Shown here piece after piece: positions 12,913 to 27,000 of a stretch of 64,000 nt of DNA. The position numbers were made by a program, and so were the translations under genes. The first letter of the stretch is position 1. Each line of letters starts with the position of its first letter. Below the pieces are notes generated by a model. It saw nothing but the letters and a program-made list of their open reading frames with translations. It was not told where the DNA came from and ran no database searches. The stretch comes from Cannabis sativa (Eukaryota; Streptophyta; Magnoliopsida; Rosales; Cannabaceae): NCBI RefSeq assembly GCF_029168945.1, contig NC_083602.1:46747442-46811441 (forward strand), written 5' to 3'.

Positions 12913-15900
12913 CCGAACCAGTACCCTGTGACCCAAAATTGGATAAAAAACCGGAAGTTGACCTGGACTAGAAGTAAGAGTTGGACTTGGAATCGTAACT
13001 AAAATTGGACCTAGATCCATAAACGTAACCAGACCAGGACCCCGACTGCAAACCAGACCTAGACCCGAATTGGGAGTCGAACACAGATCCCGACCCAAAC
13101 CTGGACTCGGGACACAAACCAGAACCAGAACTCAGACCCAAACATGGAACGAGACTAGGGACACAAATCCAGGTTCGGGACCTAGAACCGCACCGCAGTC
13201 TCGATCCCGAACCCAAACTCAGAAATGGGACCTGGGACCCAAACTTAGAACCTGAATAAGAATTGCCGAACCAGGACCCTAGAACAAGACTAGGATCGTG
13301 ACCAGGTTCCGGACCCAGACCTAGTACCTAACACAGACCAACCCTTAGACCCAAACTGAGAATGGAACTCGGGCTCGGACACGGTTGTGTACCAAGAACG
13401 GAACTTAGACCCAGACCTGGACCTAAATCTAGGACCCGATCCCAAACACAGATTGGACCTAGATAGGAATCCGGATACGAACTTGGACTCAGACCAAGAC
13501 CAAGACTAGGATCGAAATGCTGGACCTAGATTTTGACCAAGCCTGACCTAGACCATAACTTGGACCCGCACTCGGGACTTGAACTTTGACCTTGACCCGA
13601 GCTTAAACCCAGATCGTGGTCCAGACATAGACACAAACCCAGACATAGACTCGGACCTGAACTCAAACCCACACCTAGAATTAGACCCAAAGCTAGACCC
13701 AGACTCGGACCCAAAGTCGAACCCAAATAAGGGTCAGAACCAAGGACTTAGACCCATAACTGAATCCAGACTCAGATTGAGATTGGAAATTGGGACTCAA
13801 ACCCAACATAGACCAAGACCCAGGATGCAAACCTGCACCCAGAGCTTTATCTGGACCTCGACTGAAATCTGAACCCGAACCCAAACTCAAACCAGGACTC
13901 GAACTCCAACCTTAACTCAAACCTAAACTCGAACTCAGAATCGCAAATGCAAGTAGAACCGAACTAGGACTAGGACCAGGACCAAGACCTAATCCCAAAC
14001 CCGAATCCAGATCAAAACCCAGACAGAGACCTAAACCCGAACCGAGACTAGGTCTCAAACTCAAACCAAGACCGGGACCCAAACCCACACAATAACTGGG
14101 ACTTGGACCCAGAATCACGATAGGGACCTAGGAAATAGAACTAGGACCGGGACCTAGTACCCGACCCATACGTGAACTTGAACCTAGGACCTAGCTCGTG
14201 ACCTTGCACAAGAAATGGAACCAGACTGGGACCCGAGATTGGGATCCGGATCTGAACCTTAGGCTTGGACAAAACCCGTAGTCGGTGTATGGATTTGGGT
14301 CTCAGCACTGGACCCGAACCGTGATAAGGACCGAAACTTACACCCGGACCTGAACAAAGTCCCAAACCCAAAAGTGGACCCGAACCCATACCATGTGACC
14401 CAAAATTGAAACCAAAAACAGAAGTTGACATGGACTAGAAGTAAGACTTGGACTTGGAATCGTAACTGAAATTGGACCTAGATCTAGAACCGTAACCGGA
14501 CTAGGACCCAGACTCCAAATCAGACCTAGTCCCGAATTAGGAGTCGAACCTGGATTCCAACCCAAACATGGACTCGGGACTCGAATTCGAACCTGAACTC
14601 AGACCCAAACATAGAACAAGGGTGGGCACCTAGAACCATACCGTAGTCTCGTTCTCGAACGTAAACTCAGAAATGGGACCTGGGACCTGAACCAGAACCA
14701 GACCGAGACCCGTGACGGTGATCTAGATCTTAACTCGGGATTCGGGTAACGGGCCTAGAACAGACCAGTAGTCGATGTCTTGATCTGGGACTCAAACTAG
14801 GACCAGAACTTAGATGAAGAGCCAAACCCGAACCCAAACCTAGACCTGGGACTTAAAATTAGAAGCTGAACAAGAATCGCCAAACCAGGACCCTTGAACA
14901 AGACTAGACTCGTGACCAGGACTCGGACCCAGACCTAGAACCGAACACAAACCTTGAATCAGACCCAAACTGGATTGGTACTCAGGCCCGGACATGGTCG
15001 TGTACCCAGACTGGAACTAAGACCTAGACCTGGACCTAAATCATGGATCGGATCCAAAACACAGACTTAAACCTAGATTGGGATCCTGATATGAACCTGG
15101 ACTCGGACCAAGACCCAGACTGGGATCGAAATGTTAGACCTAGATTTGGGCCGAGATCCTGACCCAGACCCAAACTAGGACCCGCACTCGGGACCCTAAC
15201 TTGGACCTAGACCGGAACCTAGACCCAGATCGGGTTCCAGACCTGGACGCAAACCCGGACACAGTCTCGGACCCAAACTCAAACCCACACCTAGAATCAG
15301 ACCCAAAGCTAGAGCCGGACCTGCACCCAAACTCGAACCCAGACCAGGATTAGAACCAAGGACTTAGACCGAGAACTGAATCCAGAATCAGATCGGGATT
15401 GGAACTTGGGACTCGGACCCAACCTAGACCAAGACCCAGGACGTGAACCCACACCCGGAGCCTGATCTAGACCTAGACTGAAATCTGGACCCCAACCCAA
15501 ACTCAGACCAGGACTCGAACTCTGACCCGAACTCAAACCCAAACTCGAACTTAGAATTGCAAATGGAACTAGAACCGAACTAGGACTAGGACCAGGAGCA
15601 GGACCTAAACCCAAACCCGAACCCAGATCAAAACCCTTACAAAGACCTAAACCCGAACCGAGACTGGGACTCAAACCCGAACCTATACTTAGACCCAAAC
15701 CCACACAATAACCGGGACCTATACCCAGAATCAGGATAGGGACCTGGGAAACAGAACTAGGACCAGGACCTAGTATCCGACCCAGACGCGAACTTGAACC
15801 TAGGACCCAGCTCGTGACCCTGCACCAGAAATGGAACCAGACTGGGACCCGAGATTTGGATCCGGATTTGGACCCACGGCTTGGACAAAACGCGTAGTCG

Positions 15901-15996
15901 GTGTCTTAATTTGGGACCTAGCCGTGGACCCAAACCTTGACAAGGGCCTGAACCCTGTCCCAAACCCAAAAGTGGACCAGAACCCGTACGCTGTGA

Positions 15997-16994
15997 ATAG
16001 ACTGAACTAGAATTCTTTTATCTTATTCTCATAATTTTGATAAGTTATATCTATCCACATGAATGGTTAGATTTGCTTTCTAGAAGTGTTCTTAAGTTCC
16101 TATCACAAGTGTCAACCTAATGAAGATGGGTAAAGAATTTTAAAATTCTCCCACTCAATTAAGGTAGTGTGATACATTATCAAAAAACTTTTATAGGTAT
16201 CAATTTTTACTACAACAGTAAAACTAAATTGGAACATACAATCATGATCAAGAATTTATATTAATAATAGGTAATTCATTATATTACTTCCATGTTTAAA
16301 GAAAATATGTGTTACATAGGGTATTGTGGATAATAAAGATTATGATTCTCTAAGTGTTATAGAGATAATGTGGAGTTTAATACAATCCAGAGTTCATTAG
16401 ATATAAAAGATCGTTGAACTGCATAGTTTTCTTAACTTTTCTCACCCCTATCAGATCAAAAGATCCTTTTATTAAATAAATTCTTAATAATTGTATTAGA
16501 ATTAACAATTATTAATAAACATAGAAATATTTTCTAGTGTTTATTTAATATAACTCTATGAAGAGTTGTAAATATTAAAGAATTTGTATCAATAATAAAA
16601 ACACTTACACATACAAACATATAAATATAATGTGGTAATTGTGGTTTAAGATAAAGTAAATGAAGCTCAATCTCATAAATTGCAATTTGTTTGAATAAAA
16701 TAAAATATTATTAATAAAAAAAATGTATTGGAACATTATGAGAAAAACAGGGATAAAAATCCCTAACTAAAATTCGAAATCCAAATTGTCTTTAAACTAA
16801 AACAATTAATTCAAAAAATAGATAAATGAGCTTCATCTTCATCTTGGACGATCTTCACCCTTTGTCCAGCTTTTCGATCCAACTCACTAAGATAGCATCT
16901 GAGTTCAAGTAGCTTGGCCTATAAGAAGAAGAAACAAATAAACAAAGTTAGTCCAGAATCAATAATCCAATTGGATAATAATTCACTGAAACTC
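15997..16994 (-). pseudogene. Decayed copia pol remnant of element Z
   Basis: On the minus strand, 16950-16969 encodes W-I-I-D-S-G, the active-site context of copia protease, 25 bases beyond the gag stop and in a shifted frame. Further on, about 16380-16460 matches the part of element Y that encodes the integrase stretch R-T-D-R-G-G-E, including the shared 'CACCCCTATCAG' on the + strand, but it is no longer readable. Between them lies an open 35-codon frame (16811-16918) preceded on the minus strand by TTCTTCTTATAG, which looks like a splice acceptor. I do not recognise its product. The rest is AT-rich, without ORFs or repeats I could identify. Confidence 0.6.
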
Positions 16995-17861
16995 TTAAAG
17001 TTTATAGAAAGAAATACCTTGTTTCTTTGCAAGAAGTTTAGGACATTGGGGTTTTCAATGACCTTTCTCATTACAGTAGAAACACTTTCCTTTTAGTGCA
17101 TCACCAGAAGCAGCAGCCTTTTTGTTTTTCATGGCTTTGGCACGCTTTTTGGTGTTTCTCCACTTCTTCTTAGATTTGGGTTTAGAAGTAGAGGCAACAT
17201 TTGCCTCAGGTTTGACCGTCCCATTACCATTGTCAGAATTTTGAGGCTTACTCTCTTTCTTCTTGGGGCCTCCAATCAAATTTTCATATGTCTGAAGGTC
17301 ATTGACTAACTCATGAAAGTCTATGTCCTTTTTATTCATGACATAATTTGATGTATAGGGCAGAAATGATGGAGTCAGACTATTCAAGATAAGGCTTACT
17401 TGAGTAGTGTGATCCATTTCAGCACCATGATCCTGGGCTTCTTGGAAATAACTTGCCATTAGGAGAACATGATCACGCACATTTTGATGGGGTTCCATCC
17501 GTGCATTGATGTATTTCTTAGTCGCGTCAAAGCGAGACTGAAGAGATGCCCTACCAAATAGCTCAGTTAACTTCGTCATAACTTCAGCAGCCTTTTTAGT
17601 TTTAGAAAACCGAGTTTTAAGGGTGTCAACCATGCTGGAAAGCATGAAGTATAGAGCTTTGTCGTTAGCTTTCTGCCAACGCTCATACTTTTCTTTCACA
17701 GCTTTGGTTGCATTGTCCCCTGGCACTTCAGGAGACGGCTCAGTTTACACAAACAAGGCACTTTCTCCTATGAGAGCAATATTAATGTTCTCATTCCATA
17801 TTGGAAAGTTAGATCCATTTAGCTTATTTTCGGTCAAGAGTGATAACATGGAATTCATCAT
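16995..17861 (-). pseudogene. Copia gag (UBN2-type) pseudogene of element Z
   Basis: The frame runs from an ATG-ATG at 17856-17861 to a TAA at 16995-16997 (289 codons). The N-terminal part has L-L-T-E-N-K-L-N-G-S-N-F and W-N-E-N-I, typical of the plant copia gag start. The middle carries the capsid-like helical region with A-K-E/K-E-K-Y-E-R-W-Q-K-A-N. The C-terminal part has a basic Lys-rich tract and then a CCHC zinc knuckle (C-F-Y-C-N-E-K-G-H-x4-C-P). Two in-frame stops break it: TAA at 17745-17747, and TGA at 17055-17057 where the family has Trp just after the knuckle His. The longest intact piece is 223 codons (17055-17726). Gag forms the particle and binds RNA. Here it cannot be made whole. 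Confidence 0.85.
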
Positions 17862-19520
17862 GGTTATACAGGATACTACAAAATAATAAATAGAAATCAA
17901 TAATGGTTTAACACAAAATCCAATTCAGAAATTATAAGCACATAGCATGTAGGAATGATAAGAGAAAATACTTAAAAAAAATTCAATCCTAAATAATTTC
18001 CAAGGTTTTCAACAAACTGATTTCAGTATCCCGTTTAGGGGAGAGTCAAAGCTACCATCCATTGAATAGAGTTGTCAGCTCATCTAAAATGTTAAACACT
18101 CTAGCAACCTTTTATTCGATCAAGATTGGAATCCAGCGTTGTCCCGTTTAGGCGAGAGTCAAGGCTATTCGATCTTATGAGCTTCTACCATTGTCTCATA
18201 TTTTGCGAGTCAAATACAGTCGCCACCATTAGGGTGATCCATACTATATAAAACACTTACAAAGCTACTTATCTTTCGAGATTAAACGGTGCTAACTTGC
18301 TAATGAACATTCCTCCATTAGGGAGGATTACTCACTAAAACAAAAGCTATGTAAAACAAACAATGGAGATCGAATATCTTAATAATAATAATAAAGCTCA
18401 TTCTTTAAAATGTATTTTCTTTATTTTTCATAATAAAATATATTCATTAAATATCGAATTTAGAATTAAAATTCTAAATTAGAATTTAATTTAATATTTA
18501 TAAAATTATACTTAGATGGTGATTGAAATAAATTGAATTATTTCCATCTTAGCAGTAATTTTTATATATAAAAATTAAGAAAATTATTTAAGTTGTATTA
18601 ATTTAAATTAATTTGCAACTCAAAATAAATTTTCATGAGAATATATTTATTGTATTTTGAAAATGAAAGTATAAAAACTTTACTATTTTCGAAATACTTA
18701 AATAATAATTACTTAGAAAAAATACTTCAAGCAAAAATATCACCTATCTAGATTTTTCTTTGACTAATTAATTCAATTTCTAATAATATACTTTAATTCA
18801 TTTATTTTAAATTAATCAATAAATGAAAAAATCATTGATTTAAGTTGGTCCAAGAATTAATTTATATAAATAATTAATTTACAACTTAATCTATTTTTCA
18901 AGATAAATTCAAAAACATCTAGCATAATTAAATGCAATTTCGAAATTGATTAATAAAATAAAGAAAATATATTTTGAAAATTATTTAAATTTAAGTTGAA
19001 AAAAAGAAAATAATTTTCTATTTAATTAAGTGTCATGAAAAACAAATATTGAAGTGTCATGATGAAAATCAACTTAGATATTTAATTTCTCAATTTAATT
19101 AAATGTATTAAATTCAAGAAATAAATAATTAAGTGTAGAGAAGGCTTAATTATTATTCTCTAGTTTAATACTAGGAAAAAATATACTTAAATTAAATTGT
19201 ACCAAAATTAATTATTTAAATAATTAATTTCACAATGTATAATATTTTCCTATTTAATATTAGAAATAATAAGTAGTCTAGAAATAACTATCTAGAAAAT
19301 ATCTTATTTGACTAAGTATCTTTTCCACAAAATTTGAAAAAATATCTAATTTAAGTTGTTATAGAAAAAATCTAGAACTTAAATATTTTCAAATTTAAAT
19401 TTAATTAAATATCAAAAATTAAGTTGTAACCACTGTATTTGAAAAATATTCCATTTTAAGTTTAAAACTAACTTAAAAAATATCTTAAGAATCTTTAATA
19501 ACTAATGCCTAGAATTCCTC
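17862..19520 (-). other. Copia Z leader, gag-proximal part
   Basis: This is non-coding, AT-rich sequence between gag and the N insertion. It carries two copies of a 20-nt motif, T-CCCGTTTAGG(C/G)GAGAGTCA, at 18029-18048 and 18142-18161. The same pair, with the same spacing, occurs in elements N and Y. Two 'ATTAGGG' stretches follow, near 18228 and 18316. From about 18360 to 19515 the sequence is mostly A/T with repeated TTTAATTAAAT words. No gene is visible. The last five bases (19516-19520, TCCTC) are the target duplication of element N. Confidence 0.75.
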
Positions 19521-21415
19521 TGTTGGAAATTATTTTACCAGGATCTTAGATCTACTCACAAGTATGTTTATTAACACCCTAAATATGAACTTTCTAAAAC
19601 GATGAAATAAACACATATAAAGTTAAAGAAACCTTACATTGGGTGCAGCGGAACATAATGACTCCTTCCGTTCAGATATCTAGCCCTTGATTCCTTTCTG
19701 TAGCAGAGTATTATCAATATCTGAACCTGGATCTCTTTCTCTGAATCTTTGATGCTAAAACTCCTTTTGCTGAATGTCTTTCTTCACGATCTTCCTCACT
19801 ATGATTGAGGTATCACTTGCTGTGTGTGGGCACTACTCTCACACTAAGAATTTCGAAATTCAAGAGGGAAGACAAAGAAGTAGTGGCGGCTAAAGATAGG
19901 GAGAGAGAAAGGCTCAGGTTTTTCTCTGAAGGAAAAATAGAAAATTTAAGTGTAATTTTCCTGAAGCCTTCACTATCTATTTATAGCATTCCACTAAGGT
20001 TAGGTTTGAATTATTTGGCATTAAAATAATGAAAATATCAGTTTAAATTGCCTACAAAAGTGGCTGGCCATGCTTAGTGGATTTGGGCCTCACTTTTTGC
20101 AATTTTGCAGTTTTACCTTTTCTGCATCTGATTTTCTCAAAAATGCCAATTTTCTAATTCAACCATTTAAATGCCAATTCTAACTATTTAATAACTATAA
20201 ATAATTATTAAATAATATTTTCATTTATCATATTTATTAATTGAACCATACAAAGTATCATAATTAACAAATATGCCCCTATAAACTCTTTCTTTACAAT
20301 TTCGCCCTTACTTAGTGAAAATTTCACAAATAGACATAGTCTAATTTGAGAATTATAATTGATTAATCAAAACCAATTATATGAGTCTTACAAGCAATAT
20401 TATCTCAACTAGTGGGGGGACCATGGGTCTATATAACCGAGCTTCCAATAAGTAGATCAAGAATTTAGCACTAAAATTCACTAACTTATTAATTCTTCGT
20501 TGAATCCACGCATAGAACTTAGAATTGCACTCTCAGTATATAGAATGCTCTATATGTTCCACCATATAGACACATCATTAGTTATCCATTGTTATAATCC
20601 TAATGTGATCAATGATCCTCTATATGAATGATCTACACTGTAAAGGGATTAGATTACCGTTACACCCTACAATGTATTTATTCCTTAAAACACTTAACCC
20701 CGTATAAATGATATTTCAGCTTATGTGAAATGAGTACTCCACCATTTATGTTCGTTTGGTCAAGCTCGAAGGAGATCATCCTTTGCTTACTATTCGCCAG
20801 ATAGAAGCTATAGATTCCATGTTTATGATAGCGCTCCCACTCAATTGCACTACCGTGTTCCCAAAATGTTCATATCACCCTGACCTAAAAGTAGGCTTAA
20901 CTAACAAATCAAAGAACACGAATAGCCTTTCAAGATTGAGCCTAATCATATCAGGATGAAGATCATTTGATCTAGGATCAACTAGGCGATATTGACTTGA
21001 CTAGATATTACGGTAAGTTTAATAAATCTAAGTCCAAGTTCAATATCGGTCCCTTCCGATGCATACTCCATGCATCCAACCTGAGCTTTACTTTAACCAA
21101 TGCTCTGGAAAGAAGATAGCATTTCTCCAAATACAAGTAAACTCTTGTTGTAGATTATCATATCAGTAAAACCCTATGTCTAATAAATCTAGGAAACTTT
21201 ATTCACATAGTCATGTTTACTTTCCAATGTGTTGACAGTACAATAAACAGGATCAAGTATGTGAAAAGGGTTTCAGATGAATTCATACACTATGTACATA
21301 TAATCATGAAATAAATCATGTGAACCATGCAACATTAAATGTTATTTCTGATCTATATTAGTAAGTAAATCTGATTATATTGAAATGAGTTTTATTTAGG
21401 GCATAAAACCCAACA
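19521..21415 (-). repeat. 3' LTR of copia element N
   Basis: The LTR has TGTTGG...CCAACA ends and is 1895 bp. On the minus strand it contains TATAAATA (complement of 19978-19985), probably the element promoter. The small open frames here (19805-20029 and 20756-20959 plus) recur in every LTR of the family and show no protein-like conservation beyond DNA identity, so they are not called. A polypurine tract lies immediately outside the right edge at 21416. Confidence 0.92.
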
Positions 21416-24060
21416 AACTCCCACTTGCACTAATATAAAACAAAAAGTGCGTTTCAAATAATCTCAACACCTTGATATACAAATCAAGTGTAGTAGTAGT
21501 AAACTCCTCGTAATAGGATCTGAAAGGTTGAATTAACCACAACCTTTCCTCCACTATTACTCTTCCTTAATCACAAAATCATTGATAATGTGAAATTCCT
21601 CTCTATATGTCTACTCTCTTGGGATACTGGATTCTATATCTTTGGCAACTACTTTTTGGTTAATCAAGAAATTAACACTAGTAGTTAAGGCAATTTGGAA
21701 TGGTGCCAAAAATGTATAGAACTTTTTTTAGACTGAATAAGTACCTTTCCTCCAACCTTAACATTCAGTCCCTTTTCTGGTAGACCTAGAGACTTTAGAT
21801 AGGTTTTTACACTTCTCCAAAATCACTATTCCACCCCCAGAGTAACCACCATCTTATCAGAAAGATTTACTAGCACAAAGGAAAATTTTCGAAATCTGAT
21901 ATGGTGTAGTCTAAGAGTTTTAAACACACTCTTATAGACTAACATATAGTTCCTCTTCTTAATCTTACGATTTACTTGATTGTCTTCCAATGTTCTTCTC
22001 TTGGATTAATCTGATACCTACTCATTACTCCCACTCAACAGCAGGTGTCTGGTCTAAGGCATACAAAAGCATATCTAAGACGTCTCACTGTTGATATAAG
22101 AAATTCTTTCATGGCTTTATCTTTTCTGGAATAGTTGAGACTTTTCCTTAGATAAATAACATCTATGTCTAAGAAGTTGTGAAGCTTCTATAGATTGCCA
22201 TTAGAAAGAAAATGCTTCAGCATCTTACTAAAGTAAGTTGCTTGCATTAGAGTAAGTAATTACCAGGTATACCACAAGCCATAGGTTTAGATAAACTCAA
22301 ACCTATAATACTAGGAACAGGAAGTTTGTTAAGTCCATTGAATAGACTTATAAACAAAAATTTCCTTTTATGTCCTTGTAATAGAAAACTTTAGGATATT
22401 CCATGTGAATGGATTAAACCATAGTTCTTTTGGCTTTCTTCTTAGTTTCTTATCTTGACAATCCATTACTTGTTTAAACTCACAATAGATTTTAATCACT
22501 AGTGTCTCCCAAGTCATAAGAAGGTGAGTTCCTAGAAACTCTACCACTACGACAAGGTACCGTGAATTATGTCTAAGAAAACTAAATGGTATTGATCTCT
22601 TCGATTGTGACAAGACAACAGAGGCACTGGGATCATCATATATCAAATAAGATGATAGAACACTTTTGGAATCAAGAATTAAATATCTCCTTTATTTGCT
22701 ACTTGTTTTCAGACTTAGTCATTATCTTAGAAAAGTAGTATTTGTTTGAACAAACACTTTCTTATCTATTGACAATGGGATGGTCCACCCCTAATCACTT
22801 AGAATAGCTAACAAACCATGGTTAACAGTTCTAGCTTTTCTTAAGATTTTGATTAGGTCATCCATGAATCTAGTAATGATTTACATTAAGTATACAACCA
22901 TTACATCATTCTGAAATTGTATTACCATAGAAGGAATTAGGCAACGACTAGTAACTAATCATCAATGTGCAAATCGAAATTTCTGGGGAGGTAAGTTTGG
23001 ATATAATTCAAAAATCAAATTAATGATCTTTGAACTGCATATCTACTAACTATTTAATCACTTACCTTAATGGTTTTAACCATTGCTAGAAATTAATGAA
23101 ATTTTTCAAACATTTCAAATTTCTTTGCTGAAAGGTATAATCTAGAGTTATCGTTTTAAGAATACAACGAAAAACTCATATCCACCCCTGAATGTACATC
23201 CATCTGCGAATGAGATGAACTACTTTCAGTGGATATAGGCATATTAACTCTTTGCAGAGATTGATCTTGTCAAATCCACTATGAACAAGATACAAATGCT
23301 ATAGATTAAAAAAAATGTGGTAGTGTCTATTGATGACATAGGTTTAGTTACATCAAAGAGTTCTTAGAATACTGCAAGTTGATCCTGGTCACGGAATACC
23401 TAACTCATATTCCATATAGTTTTAATCCATTAATAGAAGATGGATATTAAACACTTGAGAAAGTGTAACTGTATTGTATTCTGGAATTAGAAATATAAGA
23501 AAATTTCTATTTGGAATCTAAAATTAAAGTCAAAAACTTAAATTTATACCAAATATAATGTGTAATTATATCTTGGACCACCACTACTAATACAAACTCT
23601 AAGTCAGATTTGCCCATACAAGTAGGAGATTTCTAAGATTGAGGATTTATATGAATTGGGAATAGAATTTCGGGATTATAATCATATGCGTCATTTAATT
23701 TCTTAAGAGAAAATATAGAATGACATGAAATGATTTATAGACCATTCATCCAATGATATGTAATTGAGCTAATTCGAAATGAATAAGCTAAGAGGAATTA
23801 GGATAATTTCGTTTATAAATAAGAATCCAACGATGCTTCGATTAGCGAAAGACAAAGTAATCTTATTTATGTAATCTTCTTGTTTCATATTGTAAAAATA
23901 CTAGTCTAAGGTGTCATCAATTGATGAAGAGCTAGATGTTGCATATACAATATTTATCTTTAGAGATCTTACACTATTATGTATGTCTAATGGTGAAAAT
24001 CCATTAGGGATTTATCTCATTAGAAAAACAAACATGTTAGACCAACAATGAAGATTCGAA
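21416..24060 (-). pseudogene. Decayed copia pol of element N
   Basis: The minus strand matches the degenerate coding zone of Y (57040-59662). The complement of 21992-22040 carries the RNase H-region trace corresponding to Y-Q-x-N-P-x-E-E-H-W-K. The region next to the polypurine tract corresponds to the R-E-E-F-H-I-I end of pol. Compared with Y there is a deletion of about 30 bp near 23055 that removes the integrase R-T-D-R-G-G-E trace. The longest open frame (22368-22646 minus, 92 codons) has no recognisable motif. It recurs in shortened form in Y at 58464-58664, so it is shared decayed sequence rather than a gene. Confidence 0.7.
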
Positions 24061-27000
24061 ATTAAACTACAACTTAATAACAAAAAATAACATGGTTCAA
24101 TATAAATTCATACACAATTCAGAAATTATAAGCATATAGCAAGTAGGAATGACAAGTGAAAATACTAAAACATACAATCCTAAATAATTTCCAAGGTTTT
24201 TCAACAAACTGATACAGTGTCCCGTTTAGGCGAGAGTCAAAGCATCATCCATTGAATAGAGTTGTCAGCTCATCTAAAATGATAAACATTCTAGCAACCT
24301 TTTATTCGATCAAGATTGGAATTCAGCGTTGTCCCGTTTAGGCGAGAGTCAAGGCAATTCTATCTTATGAGCTTCCACCATTGTTTCATAACTTGCAAGT
24401 CAAGTATGGTCGCCACCATTAGGGTGATCCATACCATACAAAACACTTACAAACTACTTATCATGCGAGGTTAAACGGTGCGAAATTGCTAATGAACGTT
24501 CCTCCATTAGGGAGGATTACTCACTAAAACAAACGCGGTGTAAAACCCACAATGGAGATCGAATGTCTTTTGATTAAAAGCTCATTATATAAAGTGAGTT
24601 GTATTTTCTTTGATTCTCTTTATTTGATTTATTTATTTTAAATATATATTTATTTAAAATTTCCAATTTAGAATGAAAAATTCTAAATATAAATTTTACT
24701 TTAATATTTATAAATTTTACTTAGATGGATATGAAAATAACATGAATTATTTCCATCTTAGTAATAATTTCCAATAAATATTTAGAAAAATATTCAATTT
24801 AAGTTGTTGCAAAATTAATTTAAATTAATTTACAACTCAAATTTTATTTTCTATAAATATATATTGCATTTCGAAAAATTAAAGTATTTAAGAATACAAT
24901 TTTCAAAAAATGCATATTAAAATAAAAAATAAATCCTGGAAAAATTATTCTAATTTAATGTTGGCCCAAAATTAATTAATAAAATTAATTTACAACAAAA
25001 AATATAATTTTCCTATTTAATTAAATATATATAAGAAAAATTTCAAATATTTAAGTATGATGATGAAAATCAACTTAAATATTAATTTTCTATTTAATTA
25101 AATACACTAGAAAAATACTTCAAGAAAAAATATCACCTATCTAGATTTTCCTTTGACTAATTAATTCAATTTCTAATAATATATTTTAATACATTTATTT
25201 TTAAATTAATCAATTAATGAAAAAATCATTGATTTAATTTGGTCCAAAATTAAAATAAATAATTTACTACTTTCATCTATTTTTCAAATAAAATTCGAAA
25301 TTCCAGCATTTAAGAAATGCAGTTTTGAAATTTGATTAATAAAATAAAGAAAAAATATATTTTGAAAATTATTTAAATTTAGTTGAAAAAATAAATTTCA
25401 ACTAAAAATAATTTTCTATTTAATTAAGTGTCATGAAAAAGAAATATTTATGTATGATGATGAGAATCAACTTAGATATTAATTTTCAAGTTAATTAAAT
25501 GTATTAAATTCAAGAAATAAATAATTAAGTGTAGAGAAGGCTTAATTATTAATCTCTAATTTAATACTAGGAAAAATATACTTAAAATAAATTGTACCAA
25601 AATTAATTATATAAATAATTAATTTCACAATGTATAATATTTTCCTTTTAAATATTAGAAATAATAAGTAGTCTAGAAATAACTATCTAGAAAATATCTC
25701 ATTTGACTAAGTATCTTTTCCACAAAATTTGAAAAAATATCTAATTTAGGTTGTATTAGAAAAAATCTAGAACCTAAATATTTTTTCAAATTTAAATTTA
25801 ATTAAATATCAAAAATTAAGTTGTAGCCACTTAATTTGAAAATATTCCATTTTAAGTTAATATTCGAAAAGATATTAACTTAAAAAATATCTAAAATATT
25901 CCATTTTAAGTTAATATTCAAAAAGATATTAACTTAAAAAATATCTAAAGAATCTTAATAACCAATGCCTAAAATTCCTCAACTTAATTTTGAAATTTTA
26001 AATCCAAAAGATATTCAGATTTAAGTTGGTTAGTTGTAGATAACTAAATATCAACTTAAATAGGAATATTTAAAGAAAAATTTAAATTAAGCTTCAGAAA
26101 GAATCTAGATGGTTATAATTCTATATTTAATTAAATACAAGAAGATACATATAGTTTAGCTTAGAATAAAAAATTCTTTAAAGTATAATTTTCTTAAATT
26201 AATTTCAAAATAAATGAAATTAATTATGTTGCTAATCAATTTTATTAGGTTAAACTAGTTTAATTAACCTAGTACAGTTATTCAAATCAGGCAAATGGGC
26301 CTTCACAATTGGGGTGGTTCATGTGAGGGGGTGCTGGGTTCAGTATGTCGTACCCACTACTATGGCTCCCAACTCTCACACAAGGCCCAAAAGAGAGGAA
26401 TTTAACCTTAATAAGAACAACTGTTATTAATTGAATAGGCCCAAAAACTAAATGGGCCTAAATAAAATCTATCAATGACTGACATTTTATTTAGCAACAA
26501 CAACCTATATGCATCTATAATGAAATTAAACACATAGGCTCACACAGGCACACTTTGGATGGGTCCTATCATGTTGCTAGGTCATACACAGATGAAAGAA
26601 GATTGTTAATATACCTGTTACAAATTATTTACTTGACCAAGGGAGCCATCAGATCATTAGTTCTGGCAAAAAGTAACCATGGCTATTTGCAATCAAGTAA
26701 TAATAGGTTTTGAAAACTTACAAACAAGCTAAAACACATACTCCTGCAACAAGGTTAGCTGGATAGTTGGATGTAGGATTTATTTAATTTTAAATTAAAT
26801 AATTAATTTCGAAATAATTAATTAAATAAATAAAATATTTATTTTCGAAAAATTAAAATAAAATAAAAAAAATTTCGAAAATTTAAAAAAAAGTTAAATT
26901 TAAAATTAAACCTACAATTTTGAAAAATTAGGTTTCAACCAACCTAAATATCATTTCAAAATTTGCTAACTACTTTTACAATTTAAATGTTATTTTATAA

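Larger units (their letters stand above)
3948..15996. repeat. Degenerate hexamer satellite, main array with ~1.45-1.6 kb higher-order period
   Basis: This is a continuous 12-kb array of R-A-C-Y-Y-R words. A landmark 'AGTCGGTGTC' in the context 'aaaaccCGTAGTCGGTGTCtggatttggga' recurs near 4282, 5741, 7177, 8701, 9842, 11443, 12745, 14278 and 15894. A second version ('CCAGTAGTCGGTGTCTAG') lies near 4791, 6247, 7686, 9031, 10335, 11927 and 14768. Unit lengths therefore run from about 1.14 to 1.62 kb; the short ones reflect deletions, such as about 180 bp missing between 8701 and 9031. Numerous ORFs (longest 6664-7719 minus, 351 codons) are low-complexity dipeptide strings and are not called as genes. 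No RNA gene or promoter was recognised. The array stops at a truncated retroelement at 15996/15997. Confidence 0.9.
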
